Origin: a virus
IMG/VR virus record: IMGVR_UViG_3300025151_002957
Span: 1 to 20,438 of that record
DNA: 20,438 nt
Reading direction: 5' to 3' (one strand)
The position numbers and the translations under genes were made by a program. This document shows, piece after piece, positions 1-7,755 of this stretch; position 1 is the first letter of the stretch, and the number at the start of each line of letters is the position of its first letter. Below the pieces are notes generated by a model, which worked only from the letters and a program-made list of their open reading frames with translations, made no database searches and was not told the DNA's origin.

Positions 1-1
1 T

Positions 2-3000
2 ACAGTTTCTAGTGGAGCTGTAAGTTTAGCAACAACATCAACTGCTGCAGAATTAAATATATTAGATGGTGCTACAGTAACTACTGCAGAACTTAATATA
101 CTTGATGGAGTTACATCAACTGCTGCAGAACTTAATTTACTTGATGGTGTTACAAGTACTACAGCCGAGTTAAATATTTTAGATGGTGTTACTTCTACTG
201 CTGCTGAGTTAAATATACTAGATGGTGTTACAAGCACCACAGCAGAATTAAATATTCTTGATGGTGTTACAGCTAGTGCAACAGATATAAATCTTATAGA
301 TGGAATAACAAACGGAACAGTAATAGCAAGTAAAGCTATTATAACAGATGCAAACAAAGATATTACTGGTGGTAGAAATATTACTATTAGTGGTGAGTTA
401 GATGCAGGGTCACTTGACATATCAGGTGATGCAGATATTGATGGAACATTAGAAGCTGATGCAATTACTATTAATGGAGTTACACTAGCAGAAACAATTA
501 GTGATACTGTAGGAGCTATGGTAACTTCTAATACAGAAACAGGAGTTACAGTAACTTATGATGATAGTGATAATACATTAGACTTTGTTATTGGAACACT
601 AAATCAAAATACAACAGGTAATGCAGCTACAGCTACAGCATTAGAAACAGCTAGAACTATTCATGGTGTTTCATTTGATGGTACAGCTAATATAGATTTA
701 TCAGAAGTTATTCAAGATACTGTAGGAGCTATGGTATCTAGTAATACTGAAAGTGGTATTACAGTTACATATGAAGATAGTGATGGAACATTAGATTTTG
801 CAATCGGTACGCTTAATCAAGATACTACAGGTACAGCAGCTACAGTTACAACAGCAGCACAACCAAATATTACAAGTCTTGGAACTCTTACAACACTTAC
901 AGTAGATGATATAACTATAAATGGTTCTACTATTTCTGATAGTGGTGATTTAACACTAGATGTTGGTGGAGACATAATTCTTGATGCCGATGGCTCAACT
1001 ATAACTATGAAAGATGGTGGTACTACTAGAATTACATTTAATTTAGATTCTACACCAGATTTAGTTATGGCAGGTGGTAACGCCAGTATAACTGCATCTA
1101 CATCTGACGCAGATTTTACTATTATAGGTAATGATGGTGGAAGCGATATTAATGCCCTTACCTTTGATATGTCAGAGGGTGGTAATGCTACTTTTGTTGG
1201 TCAAATTATTACAAGCACAGCAGGTAGTAACAATGTAAGATTAGGTGATGGTGCTGGTGCTGCATTAGCAAGTGGTGGAACTAGAAATGTTGTTATAGGC
1301 TCTAATGCTGGTGCTGCTCTAACAACTGGTGATTATAATGTAGCTGTTGGATATAATGCTCTTGATGCAGAAGATACAGGAAGTAGGTCAACAGCTGTAG
1401 GTTATTATGCTTTATCTACACAAAATAATGATGCAGCTAACCATAATACAGCAGTAGGTTTTACTGCGTTAGAAGCAACAACAGAAGGTCAACATAATAC
1501 CTCTGTAGGTTCAAATTCTTTAAACGCAAACACTACAGGAGATAATAACACAGCTTTAGGTTCTGGTGCTTTAACAGCAAATACTACAGCTAATTCTAAT
1601 ATTGCTATAGGAGTAGATGCTTTAAATGACAATACTACTGGTGATTTAAATGTAGCAGTAGGAACTTATGCACTAGACACAAACACAACAGCATCAAGAA
1701 ATACAGCTATCGGTTATGCTGCTATGGATGCTAATACAGAAGGTGCATTTAATACAGCAGTTGGAGCTAATGCTTTAGATGCTAATACTACTGCAAGTAA
1801 TAATGTAGCGATTGGTTATAATACTTTGACTACAAATAGTACTGGTGATGAAAATGTAGCTGTAGGTTCATTAGGATTACAAGCAAATACAACTGGTAGT
1901 GGTAATGTTGGTATTGGTCGTGAAGCTTTATTAGCTAATACAACTGGAGCTGAAAACACAGCAGTAGGTAAATTAGCTTTGTCTGCGAATACTACAGCTG
2001 CTGGTAATACAGCTGTTGGACATGATGCTTTGCGAAGCACAACAACAGGTGCTACTAATACAGCTGTTGGTTATGATGCTTTAAGAAGTAACACTACAGG
2101 AGCTAATAATGTTGCTATAGGAATTAATGCTCTAACTGGTAATGACACAGGTTCTTATCAAGTAGCTATAGGTAGAAATGCTTTACAAGTTGCTGATGGT
2201 GTAGATAAAAATATAGCTATAGGATATAACACATTAGCAGCTGTAACATCAGGTAATAACAACATTGCCATGGGTTATGTTGCTGGTGATGCAATAACTA
2301 CTGGTGCTGCTAATACTTGCATAGGCTCAAGTGCTGGTACTGCAATAACTACAGCTTCTAATAACACAATAGTAGGTTCTGATGCAGGAAAAAATGCAAC
2401 AACAGGATTAGTAGATAGTGTTCTTGTAGGTTTTCAAGCAGGTAGTTCTGGTACTATGGGTAGCTATACTGTAGGTGTAGGGTATAACTCATTATATAAC
2501 AACACGGGCAATAACAATACTGGGTGTGGTTACAACACTTTGTTTGCTAACACAAGTGGTGCTAATAATACAGCAGTTGGTTTACAAGCATTAGATGCAA
2601 ATACTACAGGTGGTAATAACACAGCTATAGGTCTTAATGCTATGACTTCTGCAACAACAGGTAATTATAATACTATTGTAGGTTCTGCTTCTGCAATTAA
2701 TCAAACTACAGCTAGTAATAATACAGTAGTTGGTTATCAAGCTGGTAGTAACATTACTATTAAAAGTGGTAGTATGCTTTTTGGTTATGAAGCTAATACA
2801 AGTTCTAATAGTGCATCAGAATTAGTTATAGGTAATTCAGTTGTAGGTAAAGGTGATAATACAGGTCTTATCTATCCTCCCGGTGGTGGTGGTGTTCACA
2901 ATGCTAATAATACAACTACTTGGGCAACAACTTGTGATAGAAGAATTAAAAAGAATATAAAAGATAATAATACTGGTCTTGATGTTATAAATAAAATACA

Positions 3001-3325
3001 AGTTAAAAACTTTGAATACAGAACTGAAGATGAAATAGTTGATTTTGAAAATACAGCTTCAGCAGTTGTAAAAAAAGAAGGAATACAACTTGGAGTCATA
3101 GCACAAGAAATAGAAACAATTTTACCGAATATGGTTAAAACAGAATCAACAGGAGTAAAAACTGTAGATTCAGATAACTTAACTTGGTACTTAATAAATG
3201 CAGTAAAAGAACTTTCTGCACAAGTAGAAGAACTTAAAAAAGATTCCCACAAACCAAAAGGTTTAAAGGATATGGATGGTTATGATGAACTCATGGCTGA
3301 AATTAAAAACTTAAAAGGAGAATAA
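2..3325 (+). CDS. Phage tail fibre/spike protein, 5'-truncated, with YadA-like repeats and C-terminal S74 autoprocessing chaperone
   Basis: The open frame runs without a stop from base 2 to the TAA at 3323-3325 (1107 residues visible), so the true start lies upstream of the window; the ATG at 518 is internal. From N to C the product shows: seven 13-residue repeats ending in LDGVT-type motifs; a duplicated 41-residue module; the fibre motif ARTIHGVSFDGTANI; about 30 repeats of a 17-residue NTAVG..AL..NTTG unit like the YadA/Hep-Hag head, which forms trimeric left-handed beta-rolls; and a Peptidase_S74 domain from about base 2927, with CDRRIKKNI, GVIAQEI and a terminal coiled coil (LINAVKELSAQVEELKK). 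In the family, S74 is an intramolecular chaperone that trimerises the fibre and then cuts itself off. The usual catalytic Ser is Cys here (2933-2935), with Lys at +5 present. Role inferred: receptor recognition at the virion surface. Confidence 0.93.
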   Translation, partial: TVSSGAVSLATTSTAAELNILDGATVTTAELNILDGVTSTAAELNLLDGVTSTTAELNILDGVTSTAAELNILDGVTSTTAELNILDGVTASATDINLIDGITNGTVIASKAIITDANKDITGGRNITISGELDAGSLDISGDADIDGTLEADAITINGVTLAETISDTVGAMVTSNTETGVTVTYDDSDNTLDFVIGTLNQNTTGNAATATALETARTIHGVSFDGTANIDLSEVIQDTVGAMVSSNTESGITVTYEDSDGTLDFAIGTLNQDTTGTAATVTTAAQPNITSLGTLTTLTVDDITINGSTISDSGDLTLDVGGDIILDADGSTITMKDGGTTRITFNLDSTPDLVMAGGNASITASTSDADFTIIGNDGGSDINALTFDMSEGGNATFVGQIITSTAGSNNVRLGDGAGAALASGGTRNVVIGSNAGAALTTGDYNVAVGYNALDAEDTGSRSTAVGYYALSTQNNDAANHNTAVGFTALEATTEGQHNTSVGSNSLNANTTGDNNTALGSGALTANTTANSNIAIGVDALNDNTTGDLNVAVGTYALDTNTTASRNTAIGYAAMDANTEGAFNTAVGANALDANTTASNNVAIGYNTLTTNSTGDENVAVGSLGLQANTTGSGNVGIGREALLANTTGAENTAVGKLALSANTTAAGNTAVGHDALRSTTTGATNTAVGYDALRSNTTGANNVAIGINALTGNDTGSYQVAIGRNALQVADGVDKNIAIGYNTLAAVTSGNNNIAMGYVAGDAITTGAANTCIGSSAGTAITTASNNTIVGSDAGKNATTGLVDSVLVGFQAGSSGTMGSYTVGVGYNSLYNNTGNNNTGCGYNTLFANTSGANNTAVGLQALDANTTGGNNTAIGLNAMTSATTGNYNTIVGSASAINQTTASNNTVVGYQAGSNITIKSGSMLFGYEANTSSNSASELVIGNSVVGKGDNTGLIYPPGGGGVHNANNTTTWATTCDRRIKKNIKDNNTGLDVINKIQVKNFEYRTEDEIVDFENTASAVVKKEGIQLGVIAQEIETILPNMVKTESTGVKTVDSDNLTWYLINAVKELSAQVEELKKDSHKPKGLKDMDGYDELMAEIKNLKGE
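38..310 (+). repeat. Seven tandem 39-bp repeats in the tail-fibre gene
   Basis: Units start at 38, 77, 116, 155, 194, 233 and 272. Each encodes 13 residues of the form STAAELNILDGVT; the last is degenerate (ASATDINLIDGIT). The third codon positions differ between copies (for example aca/aca, tct/act), while the protein repeat is kept, which indicates selection on the protein. They probably form repeated shaft elements of the fibre. Confidence 0.9.
497..832 (+). repeat. Duplicated 41-residue fibre module
   Basis: Two copies, 497-619 and 710-832, each begin I-[SQ]-DTVGAMV and end TLNQ[ND]TTG. They differ at only a few residues. They are separated by a 30-residue linker that carries the ARTIHGVSFDGTANI motif often seen in phage fibres. 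Confidence 0.85.
1283..2840 (+). repeat. About 30 tandem 51-bp YadA/Hep-Hag-like repeats
   Basis: A 17-residue unit with a core [TV]A[VI]G and a following AL..NTTG recurs from about 1283 to 2840. Spacing is mostly an exact 17 codons, with a few longer units. Such units build trimeric beta-rolls in bacterial adhesins (YadA head). The copies are diverged at the nucleotide level, so this is an old protein repeat rather than a recent DNA expansion. Confidence 0.88.
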
Positions 3326-3326
3326 C

Positions 3327-3587
3327 ATGGCAACAGTATCAGAAGTATTAACAGCAGCAACTGATAGCGTATCACTTATTAATGGTGTAAAAGCTGGAAG
3401 TTGGAATGTTACAGGTATGACTCAAGCTGAAATAAATGCAATGGTTCAAAGAAATGTAGACCATTTAGAAATTATTTTAGATTATGATGGAACTGATAAT
3501 TTCCCAAATGTAAAAGGCTCTTCAGATAGTAAAACATCTTATACAGATGCTATTACAACTGGTAAAGCATACATCGCAGCTAACTAA
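3327..3587 (+). CDS. Small phage protein of unknown function, downstream of the tail fibre
   Basis: The 86-residue product starts at ATG 3327, one base after the fibre stop. An AGGAG ribosome binding site lies at 3316-3320, inside the end of the fibre gene, so the two are likely translated together. It has no signal peptide or membrane segment. It looks like a small soluble protein with helical N and central parts (AEINAMVQRNVDHLEIIL) and a glycine/serine/aspartate-rich C-terminal third. I do not recognise the family. A virion accessory role is suggested only by position between the fibre and the large structural genes. Confidence 0.85.
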   Translation: MATVSEVLTAATDSVSLINGVKAGSWNVTGMTQAEINAMVQRNVDHLEIILDYDGTDNFPNVKGSSDSKTSYTDAITTGKAYIAAN

Positions 3588-3593
3588 TAAGCT

Positions 3594-3836
3594 ATGGAAT
3601 TAACACCTTATTTATTTTGGAACATCTTTATAACTTTGGTGTTAGCTCCGGTGCTTTATGGCATTCGTAAAAACGAAACAGAAGCAAAAAGAATAGACAT
3701 ACTTTTAAACAAGACTCGTGAAGAGATTGCAAAAGATTATGTTACAAAACAAGAAGTAAAAGATGATATGAATATCCTTATGGACAGATTAGAAAAATTA
3801 CATGAAAAGGTTGACAAACTCTTTGAGGTAAAGTAA
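3594..3836 (+). CDS. Single-membrane-segment coiled-coil protein (holin- or spanin-like, unassigned)
   Basis: The 80-residue product has one N-terminal hydrophobic segment (about residues 5-23, PYLFWNIFITLVLAPVLYG) followed by a charged helical region with heptad-like spacing (RIDILLNKTREEIAKDY, then NILMDRLEKLHEKVDKLF). This is the layout of XhlA-type and other small phage membrane proteins. No clear ribosome binding site precedes ATG 3594; the upstream stop is only seven bases away, so translational coupling is likely. A role in lysis or in anchoring a virion component is possible, but nothing in the sequence decides between them. A protein of similar layout is encoded at 16444-16731. Confidence 0.85.
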   Translation: MELTPYLFWNIFITLVLAPVLYGIRKNETEAKRIDILLNKTREEIAKDYVTKQEVKDDMNILMDRLEKLHEKVDKLFEVK

Positions 3837-3837
3837 A

Positions 3838-6213
3838 ATGGCAAAAAAACAAAAGAAAAAAAGAAATAAAAAATATAGACAAAAATATACTACAGGTGGT
3901 AGATTAGATATGCGTACTGGTGGAAGAGTTGGTTATCAACTTGGTAAAATGGTTCAAGACCCTAGTCAAGAAGAACTGTCTATAGAAAGACAAGATGAGT
4001 TTACGCCTAATCTTCCTCCTGTACAAGGTAATCAACCTGTATTAACAGGCGACATGAAAGATTTAACAGCAGGAGGTCAACAAGGACCTGCATTAGATAA
4101 AATGCCAGTTGACCAACAACAAAGACCTGACAGAAGTCAAATAATATTTGCTGACAATATGGACAGAGCATCTATGAGAGATACTATGTATGGCAGTTTA
4201 GTAGATGATGTTATGGATGGTAGACAAGGAGGTAGGCAAGCTGATAGTAATAGATTTACTGTAGGACAAACTAGAACATTACCTAATGGAACAGTTTTAG
4301 TATGGAATGGTACATCATGGGTAATTCAAAGTGGAGGTGGTGCTAATAATACAACTACTGATATTCCTGTAGACCAAATGACAGATAAACAAAAACAAGA
4401 TAAGTTTGAGTCTGATAGAGGTACTAGAATTATAGAAACAGGTCAAACTGCACAAGATATAGCTGCAGGAAATTTACCAGAAGGAATGATACCTGAACAA
4501 GAGTTAGTAAATGTTGGTCAAGGAGAAGAATACGAAGCAGGTGTAATTGAATTAGCTGAAAGAAAAGGAGTTACTCCTGAGTATATAAAAGAAGTTGGAC
4601 TAGAAGTTGTTCAACAAATGGAAGATATTTCTACAGTAAAAACTCCAGAACCTTCTGTTACTTCTACAATGAATGCAAAAACTGTAGGTGAAGATGTTTT
4701 TGTAGAATCTGCTAAAGGAGAAGTACGAGATGAAGCATTAGCAAAAGCTACAGGGGTAGATAAAGTTGACCCAATAGAAGGTACACAAATTGAAATAGAA
4801 CCCGGTGCTTTAGCAGAAAGAGTAGTAGGAGAATTAAGTCCTGAAGCAAAAGCAAGTGCTGCACAAGTAGCTGGTACATCTTTAGCTAGAATAACAAGAG
4901 CTAAAAAACAATTAAGAAATGCAGGATTATCAGAAGCAGATATAACAGAGCTTGGTAATGACCCAGAAGAATTAGAAGCTAAATTAACTGAATTTAGTGA
5001 AGAACAAAGAGGTATGATAGCAGGATTACCTAAAGAAGCTTTAGTTTCTAATCAAATAGATAGTTTATTAAGTGGTATGGAAAATGGTGAAATACCAGCA
5101 TGGGCAAGACCTGCTGTTGCTAGTGTAGAATCTATGTTAGCCAGAAGAGGATTAAGTGCTTCTAGTGTTGGTAGAGATAATTTATTTAATGCTATTATTC
5201 AAAGTGCTGTACCTATAGCTCAAAGTAATGCACAAGCTATTCAACAAAGTATAAGTCAACAAAAAAGTATTGAAGCACAAACAAATATTGAAAATGCTAA
5301 ACTTAGACAACAAACAGCTTTAAGTAATGCTGACAAAGTATTTAATCTTGACATGGCTCAGTTTAATGCTGACCAACAAACAGAGTTATCTAATAGTAAA
5401 TTTTTACAAACAGTAAGTATAGTAGAAGCTAATAATGAACAAAAAGCTGCTATACAAAATGCTGTTCTTATGTCTCAAGCTAATCTTTTAGAAGCTAATA
5501 TAGAAGGACAAAGACAAATACAAAATGCTAAAAACTTTTTAGCTATGGATATGCAAAATTTATCTAATGAACAACAATCTATTATGGTTCAATCTCAACA
5601 AGAGCAACAAAGACTTTTAAGTAACCAAGCTGCAGAAAATGCTGCAAGACAATTTAATGCTACAAGTCAAAACCAAATGATGCAATTTATGGCTAACTTA
5701 AATACACAGATATCACAGTTTAATTCTCAACAACTAAATGCTTCAAAACAATTTAATGCACAACAAGCAAATGCTGCAGAAGCTAGAAGAGCAGGAAGAG
5801 AAGCTGATTTAAACAAAGCAAATGCTGCTATAGTAAATCAAACAAGACAGTTTAATGAACAAATGGATTTTAATAGAGACCAATTTAATACACAAAATGC
5901 ATTAGCAATTCAACAATCAAATGTAGAATGGAGAAGAAGAGCAAACTTAGCTGATACTGCAGCACAAAATGCTATTAATCAAGAAAATGCTAAAATGGCA
6001 TATGGTATGACTACAGCAGCTCAAGCATTTTTGTGGCAAGAATTAAGAGACCAAGCAGATTATAACTTTAGATGGGCTAATGATACTGCTACAAGAAAAG
6101 TACAAGCTATGATAGCTGCTGCTGGTGCTGAAGGAGATGTTGCTAAAAACTGGCAAAGTAATTTTAATAATATATCAAGTATAATAGATAGAGTATTTCC
6201 ACAATCATCGTAA
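3838..6213 (+). CDS. Large Q/N-rich phage structural protein, probable virion or internal protein
   Basis: The 791-residue product begins with a very basic tail (MAKKQKKKRNKKYRQKY) and GGR motifs (TTGGRLDM, RTGGRVGYQLG) of a kind common in large marine phage proteins. Residues about 140-165 contain a short NGTVLVWNGTSW motif. Residues about 330-450 are acidic to mixed helix. Residues about 450-720 are a long glutamine/asparagine/alanine-rich helical stretch with recurring QFNAQQ-type segments. The C terminus (WQELRDQADYNFRWANDTATRK) is also helical. There is no signal peptide. It begins two bases after the previous stop, with GAGG at 3825-3828. Long helical Q-rich proteins of this kind are typical internal virion or tail-associated proteins; the precise role is not visible. 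Confidence 0.9.
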   Translation: MAKKQKKKRNKKYRQKYTTGGRLDMRTGGRVGYQLGKMVQDPSQEELSIERQDEFTPNLPPVQGNQPVLTGDMKDLTAGGQQGPALDKMPVDQQQRPDRSQIIFADNMDRASMRDTMYGSLVDDVMDGRQGGRQADSNRFTVGQTRTLPNGTVLVWNGTSWVIQSGGGANNTTTDIPVDQMTDKQKQDKFESDRGTRIIETGQTAQDIAAGNLPEGMIPEQELVNVGQGEEYEAGVIELAERKGVTPEYIKEVGLEVVQQMEDISTVKTPEPSVTSTMNAKTVGEDVFVESAKGEVRDEALAKATGVDKVDPIEGTQIEIEPGALAERVVGELSPEAKASAAQVAGTSLARITRAKKQLRNAGLSEADITELGNDPEELEAKLTEFSEEQRGMIAGLPKEALVSNQIDSLLSGMENGEIPAWARPAVASVESMLARRGLSASSVGRDNLFNAIIQSAVPIAQSNAQAIQQSISQQKSIEAQTNIENAKLRQQTALSNADKVFNLDMAQFNADQQTELSNSKFLQTVSIVEANNEQKAAIQNAVLMSQANLLEANIEGQRQIQNAKNFLAMDMQNLSNEQQSIMVQSQQEQQRLLSNQAAENAARQFNATSQNQMMQFMANLNTQISQFNSQQLNASKQFNAQQANAAEARRAGREADLNKANAAIVNQTRQFNEQMDFNRDQFNTQNALAIQQSNVEWRRRANLADTAAQNAINQENAKMAYGMTTAAQAFLWQELRDQADYNFRWANDTATRKVQAMIAAAGAEGDVAKNWQSNFNNISSIIDRVFPQSS

Positions 6214-6226
6214 TTAGGAGTAATAA

Positions 6227-7156
6227 ATGGGATTTATAAGAAAGACAGTAAAAAAAATAGGCAAAGCAATTAAGAAAGTTGTTAAAAAAGTTGGTTCAGC
6301 TTTTGGTAAACTTGGTGTTGTTGGTCAAATAGGATTGATGATGTTCATGCCTCAACTTGCTGGAACTCTTTGGGGTAAACTAGGAAGCTTTGCAACAAAA
6401 GGAACTTCTTTATTTCATAAAGCTGTAGGAGCTGTGTACAATGCTGGAAGTGCTATAGGTAATGTTTATAAAACTGTAACACAAGCTATAAGCAATGGAT
6501 TTGATAGAGCTGGTAATTTTTTAAAAGGAGAAGGATTTAAATTAACAGACCCTAGTAAAGGTTTTTTTGGAGCTGAAAAAGCAGAGTATGCTAAATTAAC
6601 AGATGGTGATACTTTGTTTGATGTTACTCCAGAAACAGAAGCCTTTCATGAGAAGATTAAAAGTGGAAATACTGGTATAACTATTGATAAAAAAGGAGTA
6701 GATTTAATGAAACCTGATTCAACAAATATACAAACTTTTGATAAACCAAGTTTATTAGGTAAAGTAAAAGATGATGCTGTTGAGTTTTTTGAAGGAAGTA
6801 TGAAAGGAGTTAGAGATGCTTTTGCTAATCCCGGAGAATTAGTAAAAGATAGTATACAATCTGGTGCTACAAGTGGTCTTTCTAATAGAATTGCTTCAGA
6901 AATAGCAGGAGAACCTCCAATACAAAGAGTTATAAGAACTAATTTTGATGTAATGAATATGAACTCTTATAGTCAAAATGGAATAATGAATCAAGTAGAC
7001 TTTACAGCAGGTAATAATGCATATCAATCAATGGGAAGTTCTTGGGGAGCTGTTAATAGTGTTGCTGCTCCTTATTTAACTAAAGAAATTTTTAGTGGTG
7101 GAGATATACAATACGCTAATAGAGTAAGTAAATTACGATTTGGGAGTGGAATTTAA
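6227..7156 (+). CDS. Phage protein with basic amphipathic N terminus, candidate membrane-active ejection protein
   Basis: A strong ribosome binding site (TTAGGAG, about 6213-6219) precedes ATG 6227. The 309-residue product starts with a lysine-rich amphipathic helix (residues 1-30, IRKTVKKIGKAIKKVVKK) that runs into a glycine/hydrophobic stretch (residues 28-60, with VVGQIGLMMFMPQLAGTLWG). This resembles membrane-inserting peptides. The remainder is mixed, with the motifs NFLKGEGFKLTDPSKGFFGAEKAEY and FDVMNMNSYSQNGIMNQVDF. It sits two genes ahead of the helical 631-residue protein and three ahead of the giant lysozyme-bearing protein, a position like T7 gp14. An ejection or internal virion role is inferred from position and composition, not from a recognised domain. 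Confidence 0.88.
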   Translation: MGFIRKTVKKIGKAIKKVVKKVGSAFGKLGVVGQIGLMMFMPQLAGTLWGKLGSFATKGTSLFHKAVGAVYNAGSAIGNVYKTVTQAISNGFDRAGNFLKGEGFKLTDPSKGFFGAEKAEYAKLTDGDTLFDVTPETEAFHEKIKSGNTGITIDKKGVDLMKPDSTNIQTFDKPSLLGKVKDDAVEFFEGSMKGVRDAFANPGELVKDSIQSGATSGLSNRIASEIAGEPPIQRVIRTNFDVMNMNSYSQNGIMNQVDFTAGNNAYQSMGSSWGAVNSVAAPYLTKEIFSGGDIQYANRVSKLRFGSGI

Positions 7157-7158
7157 AA

Positions 7159-7755
7159 ATGAGAGAAGAATATAATCAAGCAGGAATAGATGCATTAGCT
7201 AATGCAGGTAGACCTATACCCGGACAATCTTTAACAAATGACCCAGACCAAAGATATGCTTGGGAAGGTCCACCAGAATTTACAGAGTTTAGACCAGCTT
7301 TAAATTTTATAGCTGATAAATTATTAGATAAAGAAGTATATATTCCTCTTATGAAAGGAATAGGAGATGGTATTCCTTTAACAGATATAACACTACAAAT
7401 GTTACAAGAGGGATTTCAACAAGGTAAATGGAATCCTGATTTGTTAATGATGTTAGTAGAACCTACTATTTATACATTAATGGCTTTAGCTGAAAAAGCA
7501 AATATTAAATATCGTATAAATGGAGATGAAGAAGATGATATAGATGCTGATGATGAAGATGAAATTGCAGAAATGAGAAGAAATAATTTAAAAAAATTAG
7601 CATCAAATAAAATGAAAAATCAAACTCAAATACCTTCGGGAGCAATACCCTCAGAAATATTAGAAAGAGTTAAAAATATTGAAATGTCTGATAGTTTATT
7701 AGATAAACAAGAAAGTCAACCAGAAGAAAGTTTGTTGGCTAGAGGAGAAAGATAA
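7159..7755 (+). CDS. Conserved marine-phage structural protein of the PGQSLT type (function unknown)
   Basis: The 198-residue product contains PIPGQSLTNDPDQRYAWEGPP near the N terminus, then helices with PLTDITLQMLQEGFQQGKWNPDLLMMLVEP and IYTLMALAEKANI. I recall proteins with this arrangement (PGQSLT, a WE.PP motif, an EG.W.PD motif, then an acidic stretch) from many marine phage genomes, where they are unnamed. The acidic run EEDDIDADDEDEIAEM lies at about residues 124-139. Two bases separate it from the previous gene, with GGGAG upstream at 7141-7145, and its stop overlaps the next start by one base. A structural or assembly role is inferred from neighbours. Confidence 0.88.
   Translation: MREEYNQAGIDALANAGRPIPGQSLTNDPDQRYAWEGPPEFTEFRPALNFIADKLLDKEVYIPLMKGIGDGIPLTDITLQMLQEGFQQGKWNPDLLMMLVEPTIYTLMALAEKANIKYRINGDEEDDIDADDEDEIAEMRRNNLKKLASNKMKNQTQIPSGAIPSEILERVKNIEMSDSLLDKQESQPEESLLARGER

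Noticed and set aside
38-310. CRISPR-like array from regular 39-bp spacing
   Set aside because: The units are contiguous, in frame and coding, without unique spacers; copies differ at third codon positions.
1816-3252. Minus-strand open frames opposite the fibre gene
   Set aside because: They are antisense shadows of repeats, with low-complexity products and no ribosome binding sites.
518-3325. ATG 518 as the start of the tail-fibre gene
   Set aside because: The same frame stays open to base 2 and carries clear fibre repeats upstream; 518 is an internal methionine in a duplicated module (the other copy has the same ATG at 731).
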